A model generated the notes under the pieces. That model ran no database searches, was not told the origin of the DNA, and saw only the letters and a program-made list of their open reading frames with translations. A program made the translations under genes and the position numbers. A stretch of 64,000 nucleotides of DNA from Anaeromyces robustus. Lineage: Eukaryota; Neocallimastigomycota; Neocallimastigomycetes; Neocallimastigales; Neocallimastigaceae. Positions 52,415-62,941 of this stretch are shown here, in pieces (position 1 is the stretch's first letter; the number at the start of each line of letters is the position of its first letter). The stretch is taken from assembly GCA_002104895.1 (NCBI GenBank), contig MCFG01000257.1, forward strand, positions 1-64,000. The letters run 5' to 3'.

Positions 52415-53797
52415 ATGGCTGAAGAAGAAGTTTCATTTAATACAGGGGATGTTGCATTCCAAATTATTTGTACTGGTTTAGTTTGGATTATGACACCAGG
52501 TCTTGGTTATTTCTATTCTGGTATGGCACGTTCAAAGTCTGCCCTTTCTTTAATTATGGTATGTTTCCTTGCTATTGCTGTTGTATCAGTTCAATGGTGG
52601 ATGTTTGGTTTCTCTTTAACTTTCTCTGGTTCATCTCATAATGGTTTCATTGGTGATTTCCAATATGCTTTTGGTCGTCATATGAATGGTCCAAAAGATG
52701 CTTTACCATTTGTTCCAACTCTTCCAATTTGTGTTTTCGCTTGTTTCCAAATGACTTTCGCTATTATTACTGCTGGTCTTATTTTCGGTGGTCCAGCTGA
52801 ACGTATGAGAGTTCTTCCAACTATTGTTTTCATTTTCATTTGGACTACTATTGTATATGATCCAATTGCTTTCTGGTCATGGTCTGAAAATGGTTGGTTA
52901 AGAAAATTAGGTTCTCTTGATTTCGCTGGTGGTACACCTGTACATATTGCTTCTGGTGCTGCTGGTTTAGCTTATTCTATTGTTTTAGGTAAACGTCAAG
53001 GTTTAGGTAAAGAAAAATTCAAGCCACACAATCTTTCTAATGTCTTTTTAGGTACTGCTTTATTATGGTTTGGTTGGTTTGGTTTCAATGCTGGTTCAGC
53101 TTTAGGTGCTAATGCTCGTGCTGGTATGGCTCTTTTAACTACTAATTTATCTACTGCTGTTGGTGGTATTACTTGGGTACTTATTGATTATCATCGTGAA
53201 AAGAAACTTTCAGCTCTTGGTTTCTGTTCTGGTGCTGTTGCTGGTTTAGTAGGTATTACTCCAGGTGCTGGTTTTGTTTCCCCATGTCCAGCTGCTGCTA
53301 TTGGTTTAATTACTGCTACTGTTTGTAATTTCGGTATTAAGATTAAGGATAAAATTGGTTTTGATGATGCTCTTGATGTATTTGGTGTTCACTGTGTTGG
53401 TGGTATTACTGGTAATCTTTTAACTGGTATTTTTGCTCAAAGATACATTCAAGATTTAGATGGTGGTATCTCTTACAAAGATCAAGGTGGTTGGTTAGAT
53501 GGATCTTGGAGTCAATTACTTTATCAATTTATTGGTTGTGTTGCTGGTTTCTTCTGGTCTTTCGTCTTAACTTTCGTTATTCTTAAGATTATGGATGCTA
53601 TTCCAGGTTTAAGAATTCGTGTTGAACGTGATGCTGAAGTATTTGGTGTTGATCAAGCTGAAATGGGTGAAGTTGCTTATGATTATGTTTCTTACTCTCA
53701 AGCTGATTTAATGAACATGGCTTCTGCTGTTAACATTAGCAACAATCTTCCAGTAGAACAAATTGTTACTGAAAAAGATATTGCAACTAAAGCTTAA
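52415..53797 (+). CDS. Ammonium transporter (Amt/Mep/Rh family), intronless
   Basis: Single exon, 460 residues, with the 11-helix layout of plasma-membrane ammonium transporters. Visible family marks are PGLGYFYSGMARSKSALS near the start, FQMTFAIITAGLIFGGPAERM (helix 3, with the Phe-gate region), DFAGGTPVHIASGAAGLAY with the first pore histidine (H177), WFGWFGFNAGSA, and DVFGVHCVGGITGNLLTGIF with the second pore histidine (H326). Both members of the twin-His pair are present, as in AmtB and Mep2. The Mep1/3 type has Glu at the first position. It should import ammonium for nitrogen assimilation. The C-terminal tail (from about residue 395: RIRVERDAEVFGVDQAEMGE) is the conserved cytosolic regulatory segment. 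Codon use is strongly biased to GGT, GCT, ATT, TTC and CGT, as expected for a highly expressed gene. The ATG follows an A-rich leader. Confidence 0.97.
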   Translation: MAEEEVSFNTGDVAFQIICTGLVWIMTPGLGYFYSGMARSKSALSLIMVCFLAIAVVSVQWWMFGFSLTFSGSSHNGFIGDFQYAFGRHMNGPKDALPFVPTLPICVFACFQMTFAIITAGLIFGGPAERMRVLPTIVFIFIWTTIVYDPIAFWSWSENGWLRKLGSLDFAGGTPVHIASGAAGLAYSIVLGKRQGLGKEKFKPHNLSNVFLGTALLWFGWFGFNAGSALGANARAGMALLTTNLSTAVGGITWVLIDYHREKKLSALGFCSGAVAGLVGITPGAGFVSPCPAAAIGLITATVCNFGIKIKDKIGFDDALDVFGVHCVGGITGNLLTGIFAQRYIQDLDGGISYKDQGGWLDGSWSQLLYQFIGCVAGFFWSFVLTFVILKIMDAIPGLRIRVERDAEVFGVDQAEMGEVAYDYVSYSQADLMNMASAVNISNNLPVEQIVTEKDIATKA

Positions 53798-54399
53798 ATT
53801 ATAAAACCATAGTAAAAAATTATTACAAAAAAAAAATTGTTATTTATGACAATTTATAATACCTATAAAAATTATTTATTTAAAAAAAAAAAAATTTTTT
53901 TTAACAAATTAATATAATAATTGATTAAAAAAAAATTAAAACAAGTAAAAAATCTATTAATTATTTAAGAACAGAATATTTCAATTTTTTATTTTAAACA
54001 TAATAATTTATAATTTTTTTTCATTTATCAAATTATGTTCATTTTTTAATTACATTTATATTTTCTTTAATAAAAAAAAGCAAAGGACCTTTTAAATAAA
54101 TACATTTTAATAACAATAAAGAAAAAAAAAATTTTTTTTTTTCAGATGTTAAATATATGTGATTATTTTACATATATTTATATATATTTTACAAATAAAT
54201 CTTTTTACTATCAAAATAATGTATAATGTATCATTTTTTAAATATAAAAATAGAGAAGAAAATGAAAATATAAATAAAATCATATAAAAAAATAAAATAA
54301 AAAAAAAATATTAAAATATAAGAATATCCAAGTAAGATGTATAATAACTTTGGAGTGTTATGCTTTTTATTTTATTTTGAAAGTAAACAATTTATAAAT
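53798..54399. other. 3' flank of the ammonium transporter
   Basis: No gene is supported. A/T-rich with short A runs. A MITE-like hairpin (54327-54425) lies at its end, where the duplicated array begins. Confidence 0.55.
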
Positions 54400-54425
54400 G
54401 AATGTTATTATACATTTTACTTGGG
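54327..54425. repeat. MITE-like 99-bp element with 22-bp inverted ends
   Basis: The arm 54327-54348 (TCCAAGTAAGATGTATAATA..) and the arm 54404-54425 (..TATACATTTTACTTGGG) are reverse complements with about two mismatches. A 55-base centre separates them. The right arm and its downstream flank recur at each unit of the tandem array (for example at 58736-58756 and 61026-61046), but the left arm does not. Confidence 0.6.
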
Positions 54426-54882
54426 TATTTTATAATAAAAAAATATTATATAAAAGAAATTCGAATTAAAAATTTTTATATTTTTAATTTTTTTTTCTTT
54501 TATAATTTATATAAACTATTTCTGATTATTAATAATTCAAATAAAAATTTTATAAATTATAAGTAAAAATACTTTTTTTGTTCTTTCTGTTGTTTTTGTT
54601 GTGTTTTTTTATTGTCAATTATTTTATTATATATATATATTCTTAATTAGTTTTGATTAGTATGTATTATATTTATTGTATAGAGTTTTTTTTTTTTTTT
54701 TTTTTTTGATTTTGTTTCATAATTTTTTTCATAGATTCTTATTTTACATATATATTTATATTTTCATGTTTTATATTTATTTTATATTGTTTTTTTATTT
54801 TTTATTTATTTATATTTATATTTTTGTATAGTTTATTTTTTTTTGAAAATAATACATATTTCAAAAGAAGTTAATCTCAAAG

Positions 54883-54934
<52 letters not shown>
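54883..54934. repeat. A homopolymer of 52 bases
   Basis: Pure A run, the longest in the window, flanked by CTCAAAG and TTTCTTTAAAG. No body of a retroposed element or target-site duplication could be recognised beside it. Confidence 0.9.
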
Positions 54935-54939
<5 letters not shown>

Positions 54940-55597
54940 TTAAAGTTTTATTGATTATGTTGATCAATAATTTTTATTTATATAATAATTAAATTGTATA
55001 TATTATTATTATATAATTATATAAATAATGAAAATAAATAATAGATATAATTATATATATTATGGAAATAATTTCATAATAATATTTGTTAATATAATAA
55101 TAATAACTTGTATGTGTATATAATAATAATTAATTATATGTTAAATATATAATTTATTAATAATTTTACTATATTATATAATATAGATTGTAATTATTAT
55201 TAATGATTTAATATTTCTAAAATATGAATTAGGTTTATAAATAATATAGTATTCAAAATATTAATGAAAACATAAATATATATATTTTTATTGATAAAAA
55301 ATATATTAATTGGGTATTAAATAATTATATTAAATATATATTATATAATATGTATTTATTAAGTTAAAAAATATTTTGAAACAAAATATATTATAATAAT
55401 TTAATAAATAAAAAATAATAGAAAATATTTTAAAACAAAACATATTATAATAATTTAATATATAATTATATTACACAAAAAATAATGAACATATATAAAT
55501 TTATCATTTATATAATTTATAATAATATTAATTAAATATTTTATTTTATTATATAGAAACTATAAATATATACAGAAATTCTAAATATAATTATATT

Positions 55598-55770
55598 AAA
55601 TAAATACCATTTTCAAATTGTGGTGGTTGTGGGAATTCACCATTTTCAAATTGTGGTGGTTGTGGGAATTCACCATTTTCAAATTGTGGTGGTTGTGGGA
55701 ATTCACCATCTTCAAAGTTTGGTGGTTGTGGGAATGCACCTTCAGTGAAATTAAAACCTTCTGGTGAATT
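55598..55770 (-). pseudogene. Internal fragment of a Pro-rich secreted protein gene (array copy 1)
   Basis: On the minus strand the frame reads SPEGFNFTEGAFPQPPNF, then three repeats of ENGEFPQPPQF-type units, and stops. The signal peptide, the first half and the acidic tail found in the other copies are missing. At about 55770 the coding sequence passes straight into GATTTTAATTAATT-like promoter sequence that in copies 2-4 lies upstream of the ATG. So the 5' half was deleted, perhaps through the short shared ATTTTAATTAATT. No start codon or signal sequence remains, so it is a dead fragment. The repeats left are nearly identical to one another at DNA level. Confidence 0.88.
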
Positions 55771-55789
55771 TTAATTAATTAATAATGAA

Positions 55790-57279
55790 AGTTTTTTTTT
55801 TTCAAGTAATAAATGATTATTATATATTATAATAGATATTATAATACAATAATTATTTTTATTTACAAAAATAAAATTTTTATCTTAATTGTTTTATTAT
55901 ATTTAATTATATACAAATTTATGTTGATAATAATGAGTAAAAAAGAAGAAAAATGATCTATATTTATATAAAATTTTTTTTCATTTATTATAAATTATTT
56001 TTTTTACCAAGATAAAACGGTAAATAAGATAAAATTTTAAATAAAAAGAATAATATATTAACCATAATAAATTAATATTATATTAAATACAATATATAAT
56101 AATAAAAAATAATTATTAGTTTATTTTGTGCTAAGCATTTTTCATTTATTATATTTATATTTAATATAAAATATAAATATATATTTATTAATAGTAATAT
56201 AAATATATTATTGTTATAATTAATTATATAATTATTTCATGTAATGTAAATAATATTTATTTTTTTATTTTTTTTTTATTATTTTAAATTTATATTTTTC
56301 CAAGAAATAATTTATTATTTATTAGGTAAATAATTAAATAGATAATTCTCCAAAAAGTCAAAAAAATAATAAACATATAAAACCAATATTATTTATTATT
56401 TAATAATGAAAAATAATAAATAAACAAAATATAACAAATAATTATTATTATAATATGCCATATTTATTGGTAGAATTATACATTTTATTTGGTATTTTAT
56501 AATAATTATATAATATAAAAAATAAATATATATTTTTATTATATATTTATTTTTTTAAACATATTATTCTTTAAAATATATTATTTCTATAATATTTATA
56601 TTTACATTTATTATTTATTTGTATTATATTTTTAGATTTATTTAATGATATATACAGTTTAAATAACTTATATAATTTATGTATATTTATATTATATAAA
56701 TTATATAATATTAATATATTCATTATTTAAATATATATAAAGAATTATCATATAAAACTTGTATATTTATATAATAATAATTAATTATATATTAAATATT
56801 TAATTATTAATAATTTTACTATATTATATATTATATTGATAATAATTATTATTGCTAATATTCTAACATTTCTAAAATATGAGTTAGGTTTATAGATAAT
56901 ATAGTATTCAAAAAATTAATAGAAACATAAATATATATATTTTTATTTATAAAAAATATATTAATTAGGTATTAAATAATTATATTAAATATATATTATA
57001 TAATGCGCATTAAGTTAAAAAATATTTTGAAACAAAATATATTATAATAATTTAATAAATAAAAAATTATAGTAGATATTTTAAAACAAAATATATTATA
57101 ATTTAATATATAAAAATATTACACAAAAAATAATGAACATATATAAAGATTTATCATTTATATAATTTATAATAATATTAATTAAATATTTTTTTTATTT
57201 TATTATATAAAAACTATAAATATATACAGGAATTTTAAATATATATAAAAATTAAATTTAGAAGTATTTATTTTTTCAT
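55790..57279. other. Duplicated flank between array copies 1 and 2
   Basis: No gene. The left half (to about 56520) is the upstream flank of the copy 1 fragment. The right half is the downstream flank of copy 2. Both are AT-rich and recur around the other copies. Confidence 0.7.
56006..56036 (-). promoter_or_regulatory. Conserved double GATA motif, copy 1 flank
   Basis: ACCAAGATAAAACGGTAAAT is followed by AAGATAAAA, an island kept in the upstream flank of all four array copies. Here it stands beside the dead fragment. Confidence 0.45.
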
Positions 57280-57966
57280 TTATTCTTCAATATTTCCTTC
57301 ATTTTCATTAGCTACATCAGCTTCAGCTTCTACTTCTTCTTGATTATCTTCTGTAATATTAGTATCAACAACTATTGGTTGATTTATCAATTTGCCTTCA
57401 TTGAGTTGTGGTGGTGATGGTAATTCACCATCTTCAAATTGTGGTGGTTGAGGGAATTCACCATTTTCAAAGTTTGGTGGTGGAGGGAATGCACCTTCAG
57501 TGAAATTAAAACCCTCAGGTGGTTGTGGGAATTCACCATCTTCAAATTGTGGTGGTTGTGGGAATTCACCATTTTCAAATTTTGGTGGTGATGGGAATTC
57601 ACCATCAGTTAAATTAACATGTGGTGGTTTTGGAAAATCACCTTTAGCATGATTAAAACCAAATGGTGGAAGAGGAGGGAACATACCTTCAGTATGATTT
57701 AAACCTTTTGGTGGTTTTGGGAATCCATTTTTAGTATGATTAAAACCAATTGGTGGTGAAGGGAATTTGAAATGTGGTGGTGGAGGGAACTTATCAGTAT
57801 CAAATCCTTCTGGAAGAGTTTTTGTTTGAATACCTTCAGGAATAGCTTTAGTTGTAATTGTATCCTCTACATTACCAGTAGTTTCAACTTCAGCTGGGAG
57901 ACTATTTACGGATAAAACAAGTGGAAGAATTAAACTAAAAAGATTAATAACCTTGACCATTTTCAA
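57280..57966 (-). CDS. Secreted Pro-rich repeat glycoprotein (array copy 2)
   Basis: Single exon, 228 residues. A signal peptide (MKMVKVINLFSLILPLVLSV) leads into a short Thr/Glu linker (GNVEDTITTKAIPEG). About ten imperfect repeats follow, built on GEFPQPPQFEDG or GFPKPPKGLNHTEG, then an acidic tail (EVEAEADVANENEGNIEE). Each repeat has a Pro-Pro pair, and the first half carries N-glycosylation sequons (NHT, NLT, NFT). No known family is recognised. The layout suggests an extended, glycosylated wall or matrix protein, perhaps a binding scaffold. It sits in a tandem array with three relatives. It differs from copy 3 mainly by loss of a GEFPPPPSIGFNHT-type unit and fewer central repeats. The start is fixed by the signal peptide shared with copies 3 and 4. 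Confidence 0.88.
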   Translation of the reverse strand: MKMVKVINLFSLILPLVLSVNSLPAEVETTGNVEDTITTKAIPEGIQTKTLPEGFDTDKFPPPPHFKFPSPPIGFNHTKNGFPKPPKGLNHTEGMFPPLPPFGFNHAKGDFPKPPHVNLTDGEFPSPPKFENGEFPQPPQFEDGEFPQPPEGFNFTEGAFPPPPNFENGEFPQPPQFEDGELPSPPQLNEGKLINQPIVVDTNITEDNQEEVEAEADVANENEGNIEE

Positions 57967-59542
57967 AATTTTTTTTATTTAATTTAATTAAACGAAAATA
58001 ATAATTATAAGTAATAAATGTTTTATTTAAAAATTTCAATAAATAATGTTTTTGATTTTAATTAATTAATAATAAATGATTATTATATATTATAATAGAT
58101 ATTATAATACAATAATTATTTTTATATACAAAAATAAAATTTTTATCTTAATTGTTTTTATTATATTTAATTATATACAAATTTATGTTGATAATAAGTA
58201 AAAAAGAAGAAAAATGATTTATATTTATATAAAAATTTTTTTTCATTTATTATAAATTGTTTTTTTTACCAAGATAAAACGGTAAATAAGATAAAATCTT
58301 AAATAAAAAGAATAAATAATATATTAACTATAATAAATTAATATTATATTAAATACAAAAATATATAATAATTAAAAATAATTATTAGTTTATTTTGTGC
58401 TAAGCATTTTTCATTTATTATATTTATATTTAATATAAAATATAAATATATATTTATTAATAGTAATATAAATATATTATTGTTATAATTAATTACATAA
58501 TTATTTCATATAATGTAAAAAATATATATTATTTTATTATTTTAAATTTATATTTTTCCAAGAAATAATTTATTATTTATTAGGTAAATAATAATTAAAT
58601 AAATAATTCTCCAAAAAAGTCAAAAAAATAATAAACATATAAAACCAATATTATTTATTATTTAATAATGAAAAATAATAAATAAACAAAATATAACAAA
58701 TAATTATTATTATAATATGCCATATTTATTGATAGAATTATACATTTTACTTGGGTATTTTATAATAATTATATAATATAAAAAATAAATATATATATTT
58801 TATATTATATATTTATTTTTTTAAACATATTATTCTTTAAAATATATTATTTCTATAATATTTATATTTACATTTATTATTTATTTGTATTATATTTTTA
58901 GATTTATTTAATGATATATACAGTTTAAATAATTTATATAATTTATATATTTATATTATATAAATTATATAATATTAACATATTTATTATATAAATATAT
59001 ATAAAAAGTTATCATATAAAACTTGTATAATTTATATAATAATAATTAATTATATATTAAATATTTAATTATTAATAATTTTACTATATTATATATTATA
59101 TTGATAATAATTATTATTGCTAATATTCTAACATTTCTAAAATATGAGTTAGGTTTATAGATAATATAGTATTCAAAAAATTAATAGAAACATAAATATA
59201 TATATTTTTATTTATAAAAAATATATTAATTAGGTATTAAATAATTATATTAAATATATATTACATAATGCGCATTAAGTTAAAAAATATTTTGAAACAA
59301 AATATATTATAATAATTTAATAAATAAAAAATTATAGTAGATATTTTAAAACAAAATATATTATAATAATTCAATATATAAAAATATTACACAAAAAATA
59401 ATGAACATATATAAATTTATCATTTATATAATTTATAATAATATAGGTTAAATAAATATTTTATTTTATTATTAAAAACTATAGATATACAAGAATTTTA
59501 AATATATATAAAAATTAAATTTAGAAGTATTTATTTCTTCAT
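57967..59542. other. Duplicated flank between array copies 2 and 3
   Basis: No gene. 57967-58790 is the upstream flank of copy 2 and 58790-59542 the downstream flank of copy 3. It is closely alike to 60281-61050 and 56500-57279. Confidence 0.7.
58268..58298 (-). promoter_or_regulatory. Conserved double GATA motif upstream of array copy 2
   Basis: ACCAAGATAAAACGG with a second AAGATAAAA 15 bases on, 302 bp upstream of the start codon at 57966. The same island stands at nearly the same distance in copies 3 and 4. GATA-type zinc-finger factors bind GATAA, so regulation by one is possible. Shared ancestry of the flank could also explain the conservation. Confidence 0.45.
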
Positions 59543-60280
59543 TTATTCTTCAATATTTTCTTCATTTTCATTAGTTACATCAGCTTCAGCTTCTACTTCT
59601 TCTTGATTATCTTCTGTAGTATTAGTTTCAACAATTATTGGTTGATTTATTAATTCACCTTCATTGAGTTGTGGTGGTGATGGTAATTCACCATCTTCAA
59701 ATTGTGGTGGTTTTGGGAATTCACCATCTTCAAAGTTTGGTGGTGGTGGGAATGCACCTTCAGTGAAATTAAAACCCTCAGGTGGTTGTGGGAATTCACC
59801 ATTTTCAAAATTTGGGGGTTGTGGGAATTCACCATCTTCAAATTTTGGTGGTTGTGGGAATTCACCATCTTCAAATTTTGGTGGTGATGGGAATTCACCA
59901 TCAGTTAAATTAACATGTGGTGGTTTTGGAAAATCACCTTTAGTATGATTAAAACCAAATGGTGGAAGAGGAGGGAACATACCTTCAGTATGATTTAAAT
60001 CTTTTGGTGGTTTTGGGAATCCATTTTTAGTATGATTAAAACCAATTGATGGTGGTGGAGGGAATTCTCCGTTAGTATGATTGAAATGTGGTGGTGGAGG
60101 GAACTTATCAGTATCAAATCCTTCTGGAAGAGTTTTTGTTTGAATACCTTCAGGAATAGTTTTAGTTGTAATTGTATCCTCTACATTACCAGTAGTTTCA
60201 ACTTCAGCTGGGAGACCATTTACGGATAAAACAAGTGGAAGAATTAAACTAAAAAGATTAATAACCTTGACCATTTTCAA
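59543..60280 (-). CDS. Secreted Pro-rich repeat glycoprotein (array copy 3)
   Basis: Single exon, 245 residues, the fullest member of the family. It has a signal peptide to about residue 23 (ending VLSVNG), a Thr/Glu linker and about twelve Pro-Pro repeats of 11-20 residues. The first half is Asn-glycosylation type (FNHTNGEFPPPP, LNHTEGMFPPLPP, VNLTDGEFPSPP), the second half mostly FEDGEFPQPP units. An acidic Glu/Asn tail follows (EEVEAEADVTNENEENIEE). About seven sequons are visible. Secreted and probably wall- or matrix-bound. Function unknown. Compared with copy 2, most differences are whole repeat gains and losses or single conservative changes, so the repeats evolve by unequal exchange. 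Open frames on the opposite strand are by-products of the repeat. Confidence 0.9.
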   Translation of the reverse strand: MKMVKVINLFSLILPLVLSVNGLPAEVETTGNVEDTITTKTIPEGIQTKTLPEGFDTDKFPPPPHFNHTNGEFPPPPSIGFNHTKNGFPKPPKDLNHTEGMFPPLPPFGFNHTKGDFPKPPHVNLTDGEFPSPPKFEDGEFPQPPKFEDGEFPQPPNFENGEFPQPPEGFNFTEGAFPPPPNFEDGEFPKPPQFEDGELPSPPQLNEGELINQPIIVETNTTEDNQEEVEAEADVTNENEENIEE

Positions 60281-62331
60281 AATTTTTTTTATTTAATTTA
60301 ATTATACGAAAATTATTATTATAGGTAATAAATACTTTATTTAAAAAATTGCAATAAATAATGTTTTTGATTTTAATTAATTAATAATAAATGATTATTA
60401 TATATTATAATAGATATTATAATACAATAATTATTTTTATTTACAAAAATAAAATTTTTATCTTAATTGTTTTATTATATTTAATTATATACAAGTTTAT
60501 GTTGATAATAATAAGTAAAAAAGAAGAAAAAAGATCTATATTTATATAAAATTTTTTTTCATTTATTATAAATAATTTTTTTTACCAAGATAAATAAGAT
60601 AAAATCTTAATAAAAAGAATAAATAATATAATAACCATACTAAATTAATATTATATTAAATACAACAATATATAATAATTAAAAAATAATTATTAGTTTA
60701 TTTTGTGCTAAGCATTTTTCATTTATTATATTTATATTTAATATAAAATATAAATATATTTATTAATAGTAATATAAATATATTATTATTATACTTATAT
60801 AAATATTTCATAATATATATTTTTTTATTTTTTTTTATATTATTTTAAATTTATATTTTTCCAAGAAATAATTTATTATTTATTAGGTAAATAATTAAAT
60901 AAATAATTCTCCAAAAAGTCAAAAAAATAATAAACATATAAAATATTATTTAATAATGAAAAATAATATATAAACAAAATATAATAAATAATTATTAATA
61001 TATTATGCCATATTTATTGGTAGAATTATACATTTTACTTGGGATATTTTATAATAAATATATAATATAAAAGAAATTCGAATTAAAAAATTTTTAATTT
61101 TAATTTTTTTTCCCTTTATAATTTATATAATTTATATTAATTTATATAAAGAATATCTGATTAAAAATAATTCAAATAAAGATTTTATAAATTATAAATA
61201 AAAATACTTTTTTTGTTCTTTCTGTTGTTTTTGTTGTGTTTTTTATTGTCAATATATTGTCAATAATTTTATTATATAAATATTCTTAATTAGTTTTGAT
61301 TAGTATATATTATATTTATTGTATATAGTATTTTTTTTTTTTTTTTTTTTTTTTTAGATATATTTCATTATTTCATTATTTTTTTCATTAATTTTTATTT
61401 TACATATATATTTATATTTTCATATTTTATATAATTTAATAGTTTTATTTATTTATATATTTATAATCAATGTTATTATAATAATTATAATCATTATTAT
61501 TTTTTTTATTTATTTTTTTATTTATAGTTTATTTTTTAATTATTATATTTACTATAAATTTATTTTTTTATTTAAATAATAAATAAATTAAATTTTTTTT
61601 TTTGCATTTATAATATAAAGAAAAAACATAGTATGATAATTTTTTAAAGATATTTAAATAATGAATGTGTTAATATTATATATATATAGAATATAAATAT
61701 ATATAAAAATTATTTAAATTGTATATATCATTATTAAATAAATATAAAAATGTATAATGCAAATAAATAATAAATATAAATATAAATATTATAGAAATAA
61801 CAATAATTTCAAAGAATAATACTCTTTGTTAATATTATAATAAAAATAATTTGTATATGTATATATAATAATTAATTATATGTTAAATATATAATTTATT
61901 ATATTAATAATTTTACTATATTATATTATATAGATTATAATTATTCTTTATGATTTAACATTTCTAAAATATGAAAATATGAATTAGGTTTATAGATAAT
62001 ATAGTATTTAAAAAATTATTGAAAATATAAATATATAATTTTATTGATATAAATATAATGTATTAAGTTTAAAATATTTTGAAACAGAATATATTATAAT
62101 AATTTAATAAATAAAAAATAATAGATTTTAAAACAAAACATATTATAATAATACAATATATAAATATATTACACAAAAAATAATGAACATATAAAAATTT
62201 TCATATAATTTATAATAATATTAATTAAATATTTTATTTTATTATATAGAAACTATAAATATATACAGAAATTCTAAATATAGTTATATTTAAAATATAT
62301 ATATTAAGTTTAGAAGTATTTATTTCTTCAT
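60281..62331. other. Duplicated flank between array copies 3 and 4
   Basis: No gene. It is longer than the other spacers because 61026-61350 carries the extra segment also found at 54403-54720, with TTTTTGTTCTTTCTGTTGTT and a T run. About 0.5 kb of unshared AT-rich sequence follows before the downstream flank of copy 4 resumes near 61850. Confidence 0.7.
60584..60606 (-). promoter_or_regulatory. Conserved GATA motifs upstream of array copy 3 (shortened form)
   Basis: ACCAAGATAAATAAGATAAA, with the AACGGT core of the other copies deleted so that the two GATAA words lie closer. It is 304 bp upstream of the start at 60280. Confidence 0.4.
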
Positions 62332-62941
62332 TTATTCTTCAATATTTTCTTCATTTTCATTAGTTACATCAGCTTCAGCTTCTACTTCTTGATTATTTTC
62401 TGTAGTATTAGTATCAACAATTATTATTCCCACCACCACCACCACCACCATCTTCAAAGTTTGGTGGTGGTGGTGGGAATGCACTTTCAGTGAAATTAAA
62501 ACCTTCTGGTGGTTGAGGGAATTCACCATCCTCAAATTTTGGTGGTGGTGGAAATTCACCATCAGTTAAATTAACATGTGGTGGTTTTGGAAAATCACCT
62601 TTAGTATGATTAAAACCAAATGGTGGAGGAGGAGGGAACATACCTTCAGTATGATTTAAACCTTTTGGTGGTTTTGGCAATCCATTTTTAGTATGATTAA
62701 AACCAATTAGTGGTGGTGGAGGGAATTCTCCATTAGTATGATTGAAATGTGGTGGTGGAGGGAACTTATCAGTATTAAATCCTTCTGGAAGAGTTTTTGT
62801 TTGAATACCTTCAGGAATAGTTTTAGTTGTAATTGTATCCTCTACATTACCAGTAGTTTCAACTTCAGCTGGGAGACCATTTACGGATAAAACAAGTGGA
62901 AGAATTAAACTAAAAAGATTAATAACCTTGACCATTTTCAA
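62332..62941 (-). pseudogene. Secreted Pro-rich repeat protein, frameshifted (array copy 4)
   Basis: The ATG, signal peptide and first ~165 residues match copies 2 and 3 (FNHTNGEFPPPP, LNHTEGMFPPPPP, VNLTDGEFPPPP). Near 62430-62455 a run of seven GGT units (CCACCACC on the plus strand) follows NFEDG, and the frame then ends at 62414 after NNNC, giving 175 residues. The usual tail (IIVDTNTTENNQEVEAEADV and on) is intact downstream in another frame, stopping at 62332. A deletion of the last repeats plus a frameshift at the GGT run explains this. It may be a pseudogene, or a shorter secreted protein with a poly-Gly end may still be made. The signal peptide and promoter look whole. Confidence 0.85.

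Noticed and set aside
54883-54934. 52-base A run as the tail of a third retroposed copy
   Set aside because: No shared body sequence and no target-site duplication flank it.
59664-59948. 94-residue Cys/Gly/Ser-rich frame opposite array copy 3
   Set aside because: Antisense by-product of the FEDGEFPQPP repeat DNA. It has no signal peptide and no counterpart kept as a full frame in the other copies.
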